64,000 nucleotides of DNA from Streptomyces sp. NBC_00083 (GCF_026343295.1 NZ_JAPELY010000003.1:1178001-1242000); one strand, 5' to 3'; positions 16,337-24,775 are shown, counted from the stretch's first letter. Notes: a model not told the origin generated them from the sequence alone. Numbers and translations: made by a program.

Positions 16337-17187
16337 CGGAGACCGGCCTGCGGCGCCGTGCGGGAGATCGTGGTGCCGGAGCGGCGCAGCGCGTGGCGCA
16401 GGGCGTCGCCGAGGGTGGCCTTCGTGACGATGTCCCCGAAGTCGATGCCCAGCGCGACAATGGTCTGCGCGATCTGCGGACGGATGCCGGAGATCGTGCA
16501 CTCGGCCCCCATCAGCCGGGCCGCCACCACCGTCTTCAGGAGGTGCTGGGCGACTTCGGTGTCCACCGCCGGCACACCGGTGATGTCGATGATGGCCTGC
16601 TCGGACCCGGTGTCGATGAGCTCCTGGAGCATCTTCTCCATGACCACCATGGTCCGCGCCGAGTCCAGCGTGCCGACCAGGGGAACGCCGATCACGCCCT
16701 CCCACAGCCGCACCACAGGAGTGGACAGCTCAAGGAGCTGCTCGGCCTGCGCGGAGATCAGCTCCTCGCGGGTACGGGCGTAGACGTCGATCGTGAACAG
16801 GCCGAGCGTGTCCAGCAGACCCGCGAACTCCAGGTACGCCTCTACGTCATTGTCCTGACCGGTGAGCGACGACTCCAGGACCTTCTTGAGCGCGAAGACG
16901 CTCGTAGCGGTCTCGGTGGGCGAGAAGCCCTGCATGGCCCGGTTGCGGGACAGCTCGGTCAGCAGCGCCCGCACCTCGCCGAACGCCTCGTCGTGCCCGT
17001 CCACGCTTCCCTCGCCGAGAGCGGCGACCAGAGCGGTGTAGATCTCCTGCGATTCACGCTCGACCTCGGCGCGGGCCACTCGGCCGCCCAGCGAGCCGGT
17101 CACCAGCTCCGACCACTCCGCGGCGAGGTTCTCGCCGCGGACGGAAAGCAGACCGATCAAGCGCTCCGAAACGTTCTTGCCTGGCAT
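16333..17187 (-). CDS. rsbR: RsbR-type stressosome sensor
   Basis: This is a 284-residue protein. The N-terminal 155 residues are all-helical and sensor-like (SERLIGLLSVRGENLAAEWS, AMQGFSPTETATSVFALKKV, FAGLLDTLGLFTIDVYARTR), with the globin-like fold typical of RsbR proteins. The C-terminal STAS domain has TPVVRLWEGVIGVPLVGTLD, the RsbR hallmark, and IDITGVPAVDTEVAQHLLKT with the phospho-acceptor Thr. No heme-binding His is evident. It should perceive a stress and regulate RsbT release. ATG 17187 follows GGAGGGG; it is the first gene of a five-gene coupled operon. Confidence 0.92.
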   Translation of the reverse strand: MPGKNVSERLIGLLSVRGENLAAEWSELVTGSLGGRVARAEVERESQEIYTALVAALGEGSVDGHDEAFGEVRALLTELSRNRAMQGFSPTETATSVFALKKVLESSLTGQDNDVEAYLEFAGLLDTLGLFTIDVYARTREELISAQAEQLLELSTPVVRLWEGVIGVPLVGTLDSARTMVVMEKMLQELIDTGSEQAIIDITGVPAVDTEVAQHLLKTVVAARLMGAECTISGIRPQIAQTIVALGIDFGDIVTKATLGDALRHALRRSGTTISRTAPQAGLR

Positions 17188-17310
17188 GGGGTCCCCTCCG
17201 TAAAAGGGATCAAGCGACCCCACCGAAACTCTAAGCCATGCGGGTGAGGGTGACGACGGCTCAGTAACCGGGGCGGGGCAGGCCGGGGTCGGCACCACCG
17301 GTGCCGGGCT

Positions 17311-17685
17311 TCAGCCGAGGGCTTGGCGGAGGGTCGCGTGGCAGTCGATGACCGTGTCGACGCCGACGATGCTGATGGTGCGCATCACGGATTCACCGGG
17401 CGCGGCCAGGCGAAGCCAGCCTCCGGCCTCGCTCAGCGAACGGTGCGCCGAGAGGAAGATGTTGATGCCGCTGGAGTCCATGAAGGTGACCTTGCGCAGG
17501 TCGACCACGATGCGCGGGCACGTCATGCCGGAGGCGTCCAGGGCCTGACGAAGTGTGTCACCCGTGTGGTCGTCGATCTCTCCGGCCAGGGACAGAACGC
17601 GGATGCCGTCGGTGGCTGTGGTCACGACCGACAGCGGACCCGGCCTCTCGAGGTGTTCAGCGCCCGTCATTTTTCCCTCAGACAT
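17311..17685 (-). CDS. STAS anti-sigma-factor antagonist (RsbV/BldG-like)
   Basis: This is a 124-residue STAS protein: LSVVTTATDGIRVLSLAGEI, DDHTGDTLRQALD, IVVDLRKVTFMDSSGINIFL with the conserved Ser phospho-acceptor, and a C-terminal GVDTVIDCHATLRQAL. Unphosphorylated antagonist binds an anti-sigma kinase and frees the sigma factor; the SpoIIE phosphatases nearby are likely activators. It lies 123 bp upstream of rsbR on the same strand, so it may have its own promoter. Start ATG 17685 is taken by homology of length; ATG 17670 is also possible. Confidence 0.9.
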   Translation of the reverse strand: MSEGKMTGAEHLERPGPLSVVTTATDGIRVLSLAGEIDDHTGDTLRQALDASGMTCPRIVVDLRKVTFMDSSGINIFLSAHRSLSEAGGWLRLAAPGESVMRTISIVGVDTVIDCHATLRQALG

Positions 17686-17844
17686 GCCGTGATACTGGCA
17701 CACTTGGCCCCTCGTGCGCCCCACTACTCGGGATCACGCGAACGACGCCGGTCCGGGTGGGGCCCGGCTGAGGATGGCAAGGCGTAGCCCACACTTGCGC
17801 GGGTAGGTGGGGGAGTTGTGAACAGGGGACGAGTGGGGGCCGTG

Positions 17845-18324
17845 ATGAAGCCAGACCCGGCGCCGGCAGGCGGCGTGGTGCCGGACCGGCCGGCCATACA
17901 GACCAGCGTCACCCTGGTGGGCGACGGCACGGACATCGCCCATGGCCGCCATCTGGCCGTCGGCTTTCTCACACAGGTGCAGGCCGAGCACGGCCTGTCC
18001 GTCTCGCAACGCGCCATGGATCTGACCCAGTTGGTCGTGAGCGAGCTGGTCACCAACGCGCGCAAGTACGCTCCGGGCCCCATCCTGCTGGACCTTCGCA
18101 TCGCCGACGGCTTGATCGAAGTCGGTGTCTGGGACTCCGACCCGGTCCTGCCGATCGCGCGAGCCGCGAACGCCGGCCGGGTCGGCCAGCACGGACTGGA
18201 GATCGTCATGGCCGTCGCGCGGGACTTCGAGGCGCAACGCGAGGATGCCGGCAAGCGCATCACGGCCCGTATCGCACTCACCGACGACCCGGGCGGCATC
18301 ACCGCTGAGCGGCGGACCTCGTAG
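17845..18324 (+). CDS. Anti-sigma-type ATP-binding (HATPase_c_2) kinase
   Basis: This protein has about 159 residues. After a Pro-rich start, the domain shows AMDLTQLVVSELVTNARKYA (N-box), VGVWDSDPVLPI (replacing the DxGxG box) and GRVGQHGLEIVMAVARDF (G2-like). These are the common Streptomyces RsbW-like proteins that phosphorylate STAS antagonists and may bind sigma factors. It is divergent from the antagonist gene and probably its partner. The G1 box is degenerate, so kinase activity is less certain than protein binding. The start is uncertain: GTG 17818 has a crowded ribosome site; ATG 17845 is chosen. Confidence 0.85.
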   Translation: MKPDPAPAGGVVPDRPAIQTSVTLVGDGTDIAHGRHLAVGFLTQVQAEHGLSVSQRAMDLTQLVVSELVTNARKYAPGPILLDLRIADGLIEVGVWDSDPVLPIARAANAGRVGQHGLEIVMAVARDFEAQREDAGKRITARIALTDDPGGITAERRTS

Positions 18325-18515
18325 GACGACCGTCCTCGGCCGCACCGGTCCGGCGCCCGCTCGAACGGGGAACACCGGGAGCAGCACCTTCCGGGGCCCC
18401 GCGGCTCGCCTCCGCGAAGCGGCAACTGCGGCCGCACGCAGCGGAATCGATATCTCCCGACAGGGTTGTGGTGGCCGTGTCAGGATGGCGGCCATGACGA
18501 CGTGCCGAAAGGCTC

Positions 18516-19034
18516 ATGCCGCGTAGACGGCCGAGTGTGCTGCGCACGCAGCAGTGGAAGCCCCCTTGTTCGTTCCGGTGGGCCGCGCCCTGGTGGACGG
18601 CGGAGCGGCAGCCTTTGCCGTGGCCGACGCGTCTCGATGGCCTCTCGCCGCGGACGGTGTCCGCGATTCACCGGGTGGAGACGAGGCGTTGGGGCGAGGG
18701 GGGTCTCGGGCCAGGGGTGACCGAGGCGGCTCTGCGCTCCTGTCGAGGATTCCTCGCCCGTCCTGGCCGCTACCTGTACCTGCTCAGATCCCGCTGTCCT
18801 TGCGACGGTTGCGAGGCGGAGACCGATGTGACCCGTGCGCGCGACCTGCTTGAGCTGCTCCTGCCCACCCTGCCGTTCAAGGCCCGCCGGGAACTGGAAG
18901 CGCTGCTGGCCACCCTGGACGCCGAACTGTGGCGCAGGACCCTTCCGGACCCACACGCCGGCCGGCGGCCCTGGCGTGGGGACCAGTGGTGGCACTGCAG
19001 GCTCTACGACGAAACCAGCCACCACTGGACGTAA
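18516..19034 (+). CDS. Hypothetical protein with Cys-rich segment and helical hairpin
   Basis: This protein has about 172 residues. The N-terminal half is basic and Trp/Arg-rich and may be partly non-coding. From residue 85 the sequence is well formed: GRYLYLLRSRCPCDGCEAET with CxCxxC, then a helical region LLELLLPTLPFKARRELEAL, and an end rich in Trp/His (WWHCRLYDETSHHWT). The Cys spacing may bind metal. I do not recognise a named family. A later start is possible. No operon partner is obvious: the preceding ATP-binding gene ends 190 bp upstream. Confidence 0.5.
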   Translation: MPRRRPSVLRTQQWKPPCSFRWAAPWWTAERQPLPWPTRLDGLSPRTVSAIHRVETRRWGEGGLGPGVTEAALRSCRGFLARPGRYLYLLRSRCPCDGCEAETDVTRARDLLELLLPTLPFKARRELEALLATLDAELWRRTLPDPHAGRRPWRGDQWWHCRLYDETSHHWT

Positions 19035-19154
19035 CGAGGTGGGCCGATGCCAGGACCTGCTTCTGAGCCGGTGGACCTCCGAGCAGCACATGGCGGTCCG
19101 GCGCGGCTTGCCGCCGGACCGCCCGGCGTACGAGGTGGCGGGCGCTGGCTCGGT

Positions 19155-19553
19155 TCAGCTCCAGGTGCGGCTGCACAGCACGAGGCGGTAGCCGTCCGGG
19201 TCCGCGACCGTCACGCCGTGTTCGTCCCAGTACGGGTTGTGCGCGGTGACGCGGGTCCCGCCGCACGCGATCAGCCGCTCGACCTGCTGGTCGTCGACGG
19301 GCGCGCCGAGGTAGACCACGAACAGGTCGTCGACGGTCGGGGTCGGTTCGAGCGGGTGCTCCGGGTCGTTCGTCAGCTCGAAGTGCCAGCGGCCACCGGG
19401 CGGCCCGACCATGACGAGGTCGTGCTCGCCCGGAACGCGCTCGGTGGTGCGCCACAGGACGTCGAGGCCCAGGCCGTCCACGTAGAAGCGTTCGGCGGCG
19501 GCGAGGTCCCGCGAGGGGCGGGCGACCCGCACATGGGTTGCGGAGTCGATCAT
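19155..19553 (-). CDS. Glyoxalase/bleomycin-resistance (VOC) family protein
   Basis: This is a 132-residue vicinal-oxygen-chelate protein with two beta-alpha-beta-beta-beta modules: ATHVRVARPSRDLAAAERFY with VDGLGLDVLW, and WHFELTNDPEHPLEPTPT. It ends NPYWDEHGVTVADPDGYRLV, the common VOC C-terminal motif. Candidate metal ligands are His and Glu in those strands. VOC proteins include glyoxalases, dioxygenases and drug-binding resistance proteins; the sequence does not decide. ATG 19553 overlaps the cupin stop by 4 bp (ATGA), so the two form an operon and may act on one small substrate. Confidence 0.87.
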   Translation of the reverse strand: MIDSATHVRVARPSRDLAAAERFYVDGLGLDVLWRTTERVPGEHDLVMVGPPGGRWHFELTNDPEHPLEPTPTVDDLFVVYLGAPVDDQQVERLIACGGTRVTAHNPYWDEHGVTVADPDGYRLVLCSRTWS

Positions 19554-20068
19554 GCCGAGGCCTCCAGGGCGGCGCGCCATGCGGGGCTGTCCACGTAGTG
19601 GTTGTCGTAGCGCTGTGCCGACTCGGCGATCTCGCTCGGGTCGGCCTCGCCGCGCATGACCCGGCCGAGCAGGCGCAGGTAGTCGAAGCGGCCCATGCCC
19701 GGCGTGAACACGAACAGCACGTCCGCCTCGCAGCCGGGGGCCGCGGCGAAAGCGTGCGGGGTGTGCGGCGGCACGGCCAGGAAGTCGCCCGACTCCAGGA
19801 CGGTGACCTCCTCGCCGAGCAGCACCTGCAGCGACCCGCTGATCACGAAGAACAGCTCCGTCGCCTTGGTGTGGAAGTGCGCGGGCGCGCCCACGGCTCC
19901 CTTGGCGAACGACGAACGGTAGCTGGTGAATCCGTCGGCCGTGTCATCCGAGTCGGCGAACAGGCGCATCACGCTGCTGGGGTCCGCACACGTCTCGGCC
20001 TCTGCGTGACGGGTCAGCACCGGCGGGAAGGGGGCGGCGGCCGGCGAAGGTGTCTCCTGGGTGGTCAT
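19550..20068 (-). CDS. Cupin protein, quercetin-2,3-dioxygenase-like
   Basis: This is a 172-residue cupin. Motif 1 is GAPAHFHTKATELFFVISGS with two His and a Glu as metal ligands; motif 2 is GDFLAVPPHTPHAFAAAPGC with the third His. Flanking strands TSYRSSFAKGA and LFVFTPGMGRFDYL complete the barrel, and a helical C-terminal extension follows (YDNHYVDSPAWRAALEAS). Many Streptomyces homologues are annotated quercetin 2,3-dioxygenase or cupin-domain protein; the real substrate is unknown. It is co-translated with the VOC gene. The upstream 640 bp carry the promoter. Confidence 0.87.
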   Translation of the reverse strand: MTTQETPSPAAAPFPPVLTRHAEAETCADPSSVMRLFADSDDTADGFTSYRSSFAKGAVGAPAHFHTKATELFFVISGSLQVLLGEEVTVLESGDFLAVPPHTPHAFAAAPGCEADVLFVFTPGMGRFDYLRLLGRVMRGEADPSEIAESAQRYDNHYVDSPAWRAALEASA

Positions 20069-20705
20069 GGCTCGACCTTACGATCTTGAGCGTCCACCCC
20101 ACCAGGCCATTTATGCCTCGAAATCCTGGGCCAATTGCCTCGTTCCACGCCGCCTGCGGACCGCTCGGTCAGTACTCCTGGAACGTACTGCGGTACGCAC
20201 GGGGCGAGACCTCCGCAGCGCGGAGGCGCCGGCGCATCCGGCGTACGGAGGGGGGCGGGGGCCTTCGCATTGGTCGCTCCCCTTGCTCGTCTTCCTTCGA
20301 ATGAGGAGGTCTTCGGGCCCTCCGCCCTGCCCGTTAATGGGTACGAACAGTAGCAATCCGTCATATTCGGGCACATATGTCGTGAGGCGGCCCACAGGAC
20401 CTAGGTCACATACGAGCGGGCCTAGTGGCCCTCGCCGGGTCTCGGCCGGGCCTGGTCACCCGCTCATGCCTTGCGCGGACCGGGTCGGGCGTGAGGCGCC
20501 GTACCGCCTTGCTGCGAAGTGCGTTAGTAGAAGGGGGGCGTTGCCAGGCCGTCCGGTGGTCGGTAGAACTGGATGAGTCGCCAGGCGGTACGGGTGCTTC
20601 ACCCGAGCTTCACCCGCCGCAGACGAACCCCTCCCCCTCGTGTGAGTGGCTCAGGCATGCCCCGGCATGCGGCGACCGCCCCTGTTCCCTTCGGAAGGTC
20701 TCTTT
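20069..20705. other. Intergenic region between cupin operon and lysozyme-fold gene
   Basis: These 637 bp separate divergent genes. They contain less GC-rich patches near 20330-20410 (CATATTCGGGCACATATGTC) that would suit promoters. A near-direct repeat GTGCTTCACCC / AGCTTCACCC at 20595-20621 lies in what would be the leader of the downstream secreted gene. Long leaders before Streptomyces wall-hydrolase genes can hold a c-di-AMP (ydaO) riboswitch; I looked for its core and could not confirm it. Open frames here lack domain content. Confidence 0.35.
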
Positions 20706-21110
20706 GTGTCCAACGCAGTCATCCGCCGCATCGCCGTCTCCAAGAAGGCCCTCGCGGGCGCCGTCGTCGCCGTAGGTGCCGCCGGTTCGCTGTTCGCCAC
20801 GGTTCCCGCCCAGGCGGCCCCGGCCAACGCCAAGGCGATCGCCCAGCAGATGATCAAGGACCCGGCGCAGTTCGCGGCCTTCAGCAAGATCGTCTCCCAG
20901 GAGAGTGGCTGGAGCCACACCGCCACGAACTCCTCCTCCGGTGCTTACGGCCTGGTCCAGGCGCTGCCCGCGTCGAAGATGGCGTCCGCCGGCGCGGACT
21001 GGAAGACCAACCCGGCCACGCAGATCAAGTGGGGTCTGGACTACATGAACTCCCGTTACGGCAGCCCGGTCGGCGCCTGGAACTTCTGGCAGGCCCACCA
21101 CTGGTACTGA
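20706..21110 (+). CDS. Secreted lysozyme-fold transglycosylase
   Basis: This is a 134-residue exported protein. Signal peptide SKKALAGAVVAVGAAGSLFA ends TVPAQA|AP. The mature roughly 85 residues form a mini SLT/lysozyme-like domain: FSKIVSQESGWSHTATNSSS with the catalytic Glu in QESGW, GAYGLVQALPASKM, and IKWGLDYMNSRYGSPVGAWN ending FWQAHHWY. It should cleave the glycan backbone of peptidoglycan, like the resuscitation-type transglycosylases common in Streptomyces. GTG 20706 has GGAAGG 7 nt upstream; an ATG at 20646 would place 20 odd residues before the signal. A hairpin terminator follows. Confidence 0.88.
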   Translation: MSNAVIRRIAVSKKALAGAVVAVGAAGSLFATVPAQAAPANAKAIAQQMIKDPAQFAAFSKIVSQESGWSHTATNSSSGAYGLVQALPASKMASAGADWKTNPATQIKWGLDYMNSRYGSPVGAWNFWQAHHWY

Positions 21111-21140
21111 GCCGCCACGAGCTGACTCAGACAGCCGAAT

Positions 21141-21176
21141 CCGAGATGCCCGTCGCTGAAGCGGCGGGCATCTCGG
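21141..21176 (+). terminator. Intrinsic terminator after lysozyme-fold gene
   Basis: Arms CCGAGATGCCCGTCGC (21141-21156) and GCGGCGGGCATCTCGG (21161-21176) pair over 16 bp with one G-U and a TGAA loop, 30 bp after the stop. There is no T-run, which is usual for actinomycete terminators. Confidence 0.75.
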
Positions 21177-21340
21177 CGTGCCCGGCCGGCCCGGGGTGGT
21201 GACGCCGGCGGGCGGGGGAGCCGCCGTCGAAGGGGGAGAGGGCGTCCGGGCGGGCGTCAGCCGTCGAGTGGTCCCCCGCCGGGCGTTCCCGTGTCCTGTC
21301 TCACATGGAGCACGGGCCGGCGTCCCAGGCGTCGTGCCGC

Positions 21341-21682
21341 TCAGGAGTGGGGCGCCACTTCGGTGATCTTCCCGCTCCGGTCGATCGTGTGCGTCTCCCA
21401 GTACGTGTCCCACTTGTCTCCCACGTGCTCCGGCACCTTGTCCTTGGGATAGCGGACGTAGCCCTGGGGCGGCTCCTGCTGCTTGTCCACGCATGCCTTG
21501 CCCGTCGAGCCCACGTTCAGGACGGGGTATTCGCCGCCGCCGCAGATCGCGTCCTGCGTCGAGCATCCAGTGAGGGACAGGAGCACGAGCGAGGCGCCGG
21601 CCACCCAGACCGGCAGCCGCCCGAGGCGCCCGGCGCCGGACGGAACCTTGACTGCGCGGGTCGAACGCGGGAACTGGCGCAC
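21341..21682 (-). CDS. Small lipoprotein
   Basis: This protein has 113 residues. Basic N region, hydrophobic core LPVWVAGASLVLLSLTGC and lipobox LTGC predict a membrane-anchored exported lipoprotein. The mature part is small and polar with two more Cys (AICGGGEYPVLNVGSTGKAC) and a Tyr/Trp-rich end (KWDTYWETHTIDRSGKITEV). Homologues are common in Streptomyces without assigned function. GTG 21682 is preceded by GGAGG at 5 nt. It is followed on the same strand by no close partner; the DipZ-like gene ends 380 bp upstream. Confidence 0.75.
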   Translation of the reverse strand: MRQFPRSTRAVKVPSGAGRLGRLPVWVAGASLVLLSLTGCSTQDAICGGGEYPVLNVGSTGKACVDKQQEPPQGYVRYPKDKVPEHVGDKWDTYWETHTIDRSGKITEVAPHS

Positions 21683-22065
21683 GGTGACCTCCAGGTGAGT
21701 AGTGGCTTGTACCGACCCTGCCCAGAATGCGGCAACCCGATCACGGCAGGACGCCAGAGCGGGGCTCGCCGGGTGCGAACGTGGCTTCGCCGATGCGGCG
21801 CGCGCTCGCCGTCGCGGTTCCGCTCCCGTTACGGCGTGGGATGACGATTGATCGACAAAGAAAGTCCGGTCCGGCACCAGTCCATCGGCCGCCGGGCTCC
21901 GAATCACCCATAGGCCGGTGCTGCTGCCGCGTAGGGGAGTGAGGGCCCGTATCCGGCAGCGGCCCAGCCCATTCGCGTATGACTGAGGGCGGCCATGACC
22001 TTGGCCGCCCTCAGCCGCGTGTGCGGCTCTGTGCCCGAGGCGGGGAGAAGAGCCCGCGGCCCGCT

Positions 22066-23787
22066 CTAGCCGAAGGTGAAGGCGTAGCCCTGGACTCCCG
22101 GAGCGACGCGGAGTTCGAGCTTCGCCTGGGCGGCGTGGGCGTCGTTGACGAGTGCGTAAAGGGACGGTGTCCCGTGCACCTGGATCGTCTTGGTCACCCT
22201 GCCGTTGACGAGGACCGTCACGGGGCCGTCCCCGCCGAGGACCAGATTGACGTTCTTCGCCCGGTAGGTGAAGGCCAGCCGCGCGTTCACGCCTGCGGTG
22301 AAGTGGTCGTACCCGGCGGTCCAAGTGCCGTCCAGGGAGAGGCTGTTGAGAGGTACGGCGGCCGGGAAGTGGTAGGCGGTCGGCTTGTCGTCGACGAGCG
22401 GGGTTCCGACGTAACCGCGGATGCGCAGGTTGCTCAGATACGTCTCCGGAGTGCGGTCCGCGGTCAGGACGTCGGCCTTCTGGCCGGTCTTCGGCGGAAG
22501 CTGGACCGTGGGATCGGCCTTCTTCAGGAGCGTACGGATCAGGTTCTCGGTCTGGTCGTACTGGCCCTCGCCGAACTTGAAGTAGCGGACCGTTCCGTCG
22601 GAGTCGATGAGGTACTTGGCGGGCCAGAAGCGGTTGCGGTAGTTGTCCCAGGTGGTCAGCTTGTTGTCCAGGGCCACCGGATAGGTCACGCCCAGCTTCT
22701 TGGCCTGGCTGGCCACATTGCCCGCGTCCTTCTCGAAGGGGAACTCCGGCGAGTGGACCCCGATCACTTCGAGGCCGTACGCCTTGTACGTGGCGTTCCA
22801 CGCCTCGATGTGCGGCAGACTGCGCTGGCAGTTGATGCAGGAGTAGGTCCAGAAGTCGATCAGTACGACCTTGCCGTGCTGGGCCGCGAGGTCGACGGGC
22901 GCTCCGCCGGGGGTGTTGAGCCACTTGGCGATGCCGTCGATGGCGGGGGCCTTGCCGCAGGAGCGGAGTTCGTCGACGCCGTCCTCGCAGCGGGACAGCT
23001 CCTTGTTGGAGTTGTCGTACAGACCGGACAACTGCTGGCGGGCCGCGTCGCTGTCCTCGATCTTCTTCTGCGCCGCGGACGTGTAGTCGGGCAGCGCACG
23101 CTGGATGGCGTCCGTGACGTTGAACGCCAGCGCGAACGCGAGGGCGACCATCAGCACCCCGGCACCGATGCGGAGCTTGCGGGCCCGGGTGCGGAACGCG
23201 GCGACGCGCTCCGCCACGCGGCGCCCCGCCAGAGCGAAGGCGAGCAGCGGAACAGCCGTTCCGACGGCGAACGACAGCGTCAGGGCCACGATCTCACCGC
23301 TGATCTGCCCGCGGGCCCCGGCCACCGTGATCGCCGCCAGCACCGGACCGGCACACGGCACGTACAGCAGGCCCAGCCCGAGGCCGAGCACGAACGCGCT
23401 GCCTTCCTTGTTGACCTGTCGCTGGGGGAGACGGGCGAACGGCTTCTCCAGGAGGCGTTCGACAGGCGGGAAGACGAGCCCGAACCCGATGAGCACCAGC
23501 AGGGCCAGGCCGATGTAGCGCAGGATGTCCTGCGGCAGCCCGAGGGCCGACAGCAGGGTCACACCCAGCAGCGTGAAGAAGCTGAAGCTGAGCACCAGAC
23601 CGGCGACGACGGCGTAGGGGCGGCGATTACGTGCCTGCCGTGCCTTCCCGGTGTCCTTTGCGGGACGAGCCCGGGTGTCCGTTCCGGGCCCGCCCGCGAG
23701 GAACACGACGGGCAGCACCGGCAGGATGCAGGGCGACACCGCTGTGATGAGCCCTCCCAGGAGTCCGATCAGGATCAGTACCAGCAT
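22066..23787 (-). CDS. DipZ-like cytochrome-c-biogenesis/thioredoxin fusion
   Basis: This protein has about 573 residues. The N-terminal half is a CcdA/DsbD membrane domain: LLGGLITAVSPCILPVLPVV and LGLGLLYVPCAGPVLAAITV contain the paired redox Cys, with six predicted helices. A periplasmic-type thioredoxin domain follows, with VVLIDFWTYSCINCQRSLPH (active site CINC). A C-terminal beta-sandwich ends the protein (HFPAAVPLNSLSLDGTWTAG), as in mycobacterial DipZ. It should carry reducing equivalents across the membrane to extracytoplasmic thiols. The start ATG 23787 is chosen by the first helix; the frame extends to 23973. It is divergent from the fasciclin gene. Confidence 0.9.
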   Translation of the reverse strand: MLVLILIGLLGGLITAVSPCILPVLPVVFLAGGPGTDTRARPAKDTGKARQARNRRPYAVVAGLVLSFSFFTLLGVTLLSALGLPQDILRYIGLALLVLIGFGLVFPPVERLLEKPFARLPQRQVNKEGSAFVLGLGLGLLYVPCAGPVLAAITVAGARGQISGEIVALTLSFAVGTAVPLLAFALAGRRVAERVAAFRTRARKLRIGAGVLMVALAFALAFNVTDAIQRALPDYTSAAQKKIEDSDAARQQLSGLYDNSNKELSRCEDGVDELRSCGKAPAIDGIAKWLNTPGGAPVDLAAQHGKVVLIDFWTYSCINCQRSLPHIEAWNATYKAYGLEVIGVHSPEFPFEKDAGNVASQAKKLGVTYPVALDNKLTTWDNYRNRFWPAKYLIDSDGTVRYFKFGEGQYDQTENLIRTLLKKADPTVQLPPKTGQKADVLTADRTPETYLSNLRIRGYVGTPLVDDKPTAYHFPAAVPLNSLSLDGTWTAGYDHFTAGVNARLAFTYRAKNVNLVLGGDGPVTVLVNGRVTKTIQVHGTPSLYALVNDAHAAQAKLELRVAPGVQGYAFTFG

Positions 23788-24099
23788 CACAGCCCGCTCT
23801 CGGGGAACGAAGGCGCCTGCGGCCTCCTGTCCCTGGTGGTTCGTCACCAAGGCGCGCAGGGATTGCTCTCCGGGCCGTCGGCCTGCGGCCCAGGGGCCCG
23901 CGGTCGACAGGAGGGGGTTTCGGGGGGAGATAATGGGAGCGCAGAACGCGCCGGTTTCCCTCACGTGGCGCATGGATGAGGAGTGCCCCTACGGGGTGTG
24001 TCCCCCACGCTTTCCGGCAGCACGTCAGAGCCCCGACAGGGGGCTGACCCCAGGGACGGGCACGGTTCCCGTCCCTGCCAGCCACGAAGGGGAAATCAA

Positions 24100-24699
24100 G
24101 TGACTTCCACCCGTACACTCCGTGCCGGCGTGTGGGCCGCAGCGCTCACACTGCCGCTTTCGGTGGCGCTCCTGGCCCCATCGGCCCACGCCGTGGACTC
24201 GGCCGCGCAGCCCTTCGGATCCGGATGCTCGTCCGTTCCGAAGGAGGGCGCCGGCAGCTTCTCGGGCATGGCCAAGGACCCGGTCGCCACGGCCGCCTCC
24301 AACAACCCCGCACTGTCCACCCTAGTGACGGCGGTCAAGAAGGCCGGCCTCGTCGACACGTTGAACAGCGCCAAGAACATCACGGTGTTCGCGCCGACCA
24401 ACGCGGCGTTCGCGAAGGTTCCCAAGGCCACCCTCGACAAGGTTCTGGCCAACAAGGCGGATCTGACGAAGATCCTCACCTACCACGTGGTCGGCCAGAA
24501 GCTCACCCCGAGCCAGCTCGGCAACGGTTCCTTCACCACCCTGGAGAAGGGCAAGCTCACCACGAGCGGATCCGGCACCGCGTACAAGGTCAACAAGACC
24601 GCGACCGTGGTCTGCGGCAATGTGCCGACCGCCAACGCCACCGTCTACATCATCGACAGCGTCCTCATGCCCCCCGACATGGCGGGTCCCGCGAAGTAG
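24100..24699 (+). CDS. Secreted fasciclin (FAS1) domain protein
   Basis: This is a 199-residue exported protein. Signal peptide WAAALTLPLSVALLAPSAHA precedes one FAS1 domain: NPALSTLVTAVKKAGLVDTL, ITVFAPTNAAFAKVPKATLD (the conserved H1-like box), TKILTYHVVGQKLTPSQL, and C-terminal TANATVYIIDSVLMPP. FAS1 domains mediate adhesion. In actinomycetes such proteins resemble MPT70/MPB83 and often neighbour DsbD/DipZ-like redox genes, as here. Two Cys (GCSS, VVCGN) may form a disulfide handled by the divergent DipZ. GTG 24100 follows GAAGGGGA. Confidence 0.93.
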   Translation: MTSTRTLRAGVWAAALTLPLSVALLAPSAHAVDSAAQPFGSGCSSVPKEGAGSFSGMAKDPVATAASNNPALSTLVTAVKKAGLVDTLNSAKNITVFAPTNAAFAKVPKATLDKVLANKADLTKILTYHVVGQKLTPSQLGNGSFTTLEKGKLTTSGSGTAYKVNKTATVVCGNVPTANATVYIIDSVLMPPDMAGPAK

Positions 24700-24714
24700 C
24701 CGACCCTTCGCCGA

Positions 24715-24759
24715 GCGTGCCCATCCGCCACCGTCACGCGGTCCCGCGGGTGGGCGCGC
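24715..24759. terminator. Bidirectional terminator between convergent genes
   Basis: Arms GCGTGCCCATCCGC (24715-24728) and GCGGGTGGGCGCGC (24746-24759) pair over 14 bp with two G-U pairs and a 17-nt loop, in the 76 bp between the fasciclin stop and the convergent hydrolase stop. Confidence 0.6.
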
Positions 24760-24775
24760 GCATGGCCGCCGTCAG

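Noticed and set aside
20520..20705. c-di-AMP (ydaO-type) riboswitch before the lysozyme-fold gene
   Set aside because: Repeated GGGTGAAGC-like parts are visible on the complement only, and no convincing core could be traced. Needs a covariance search.
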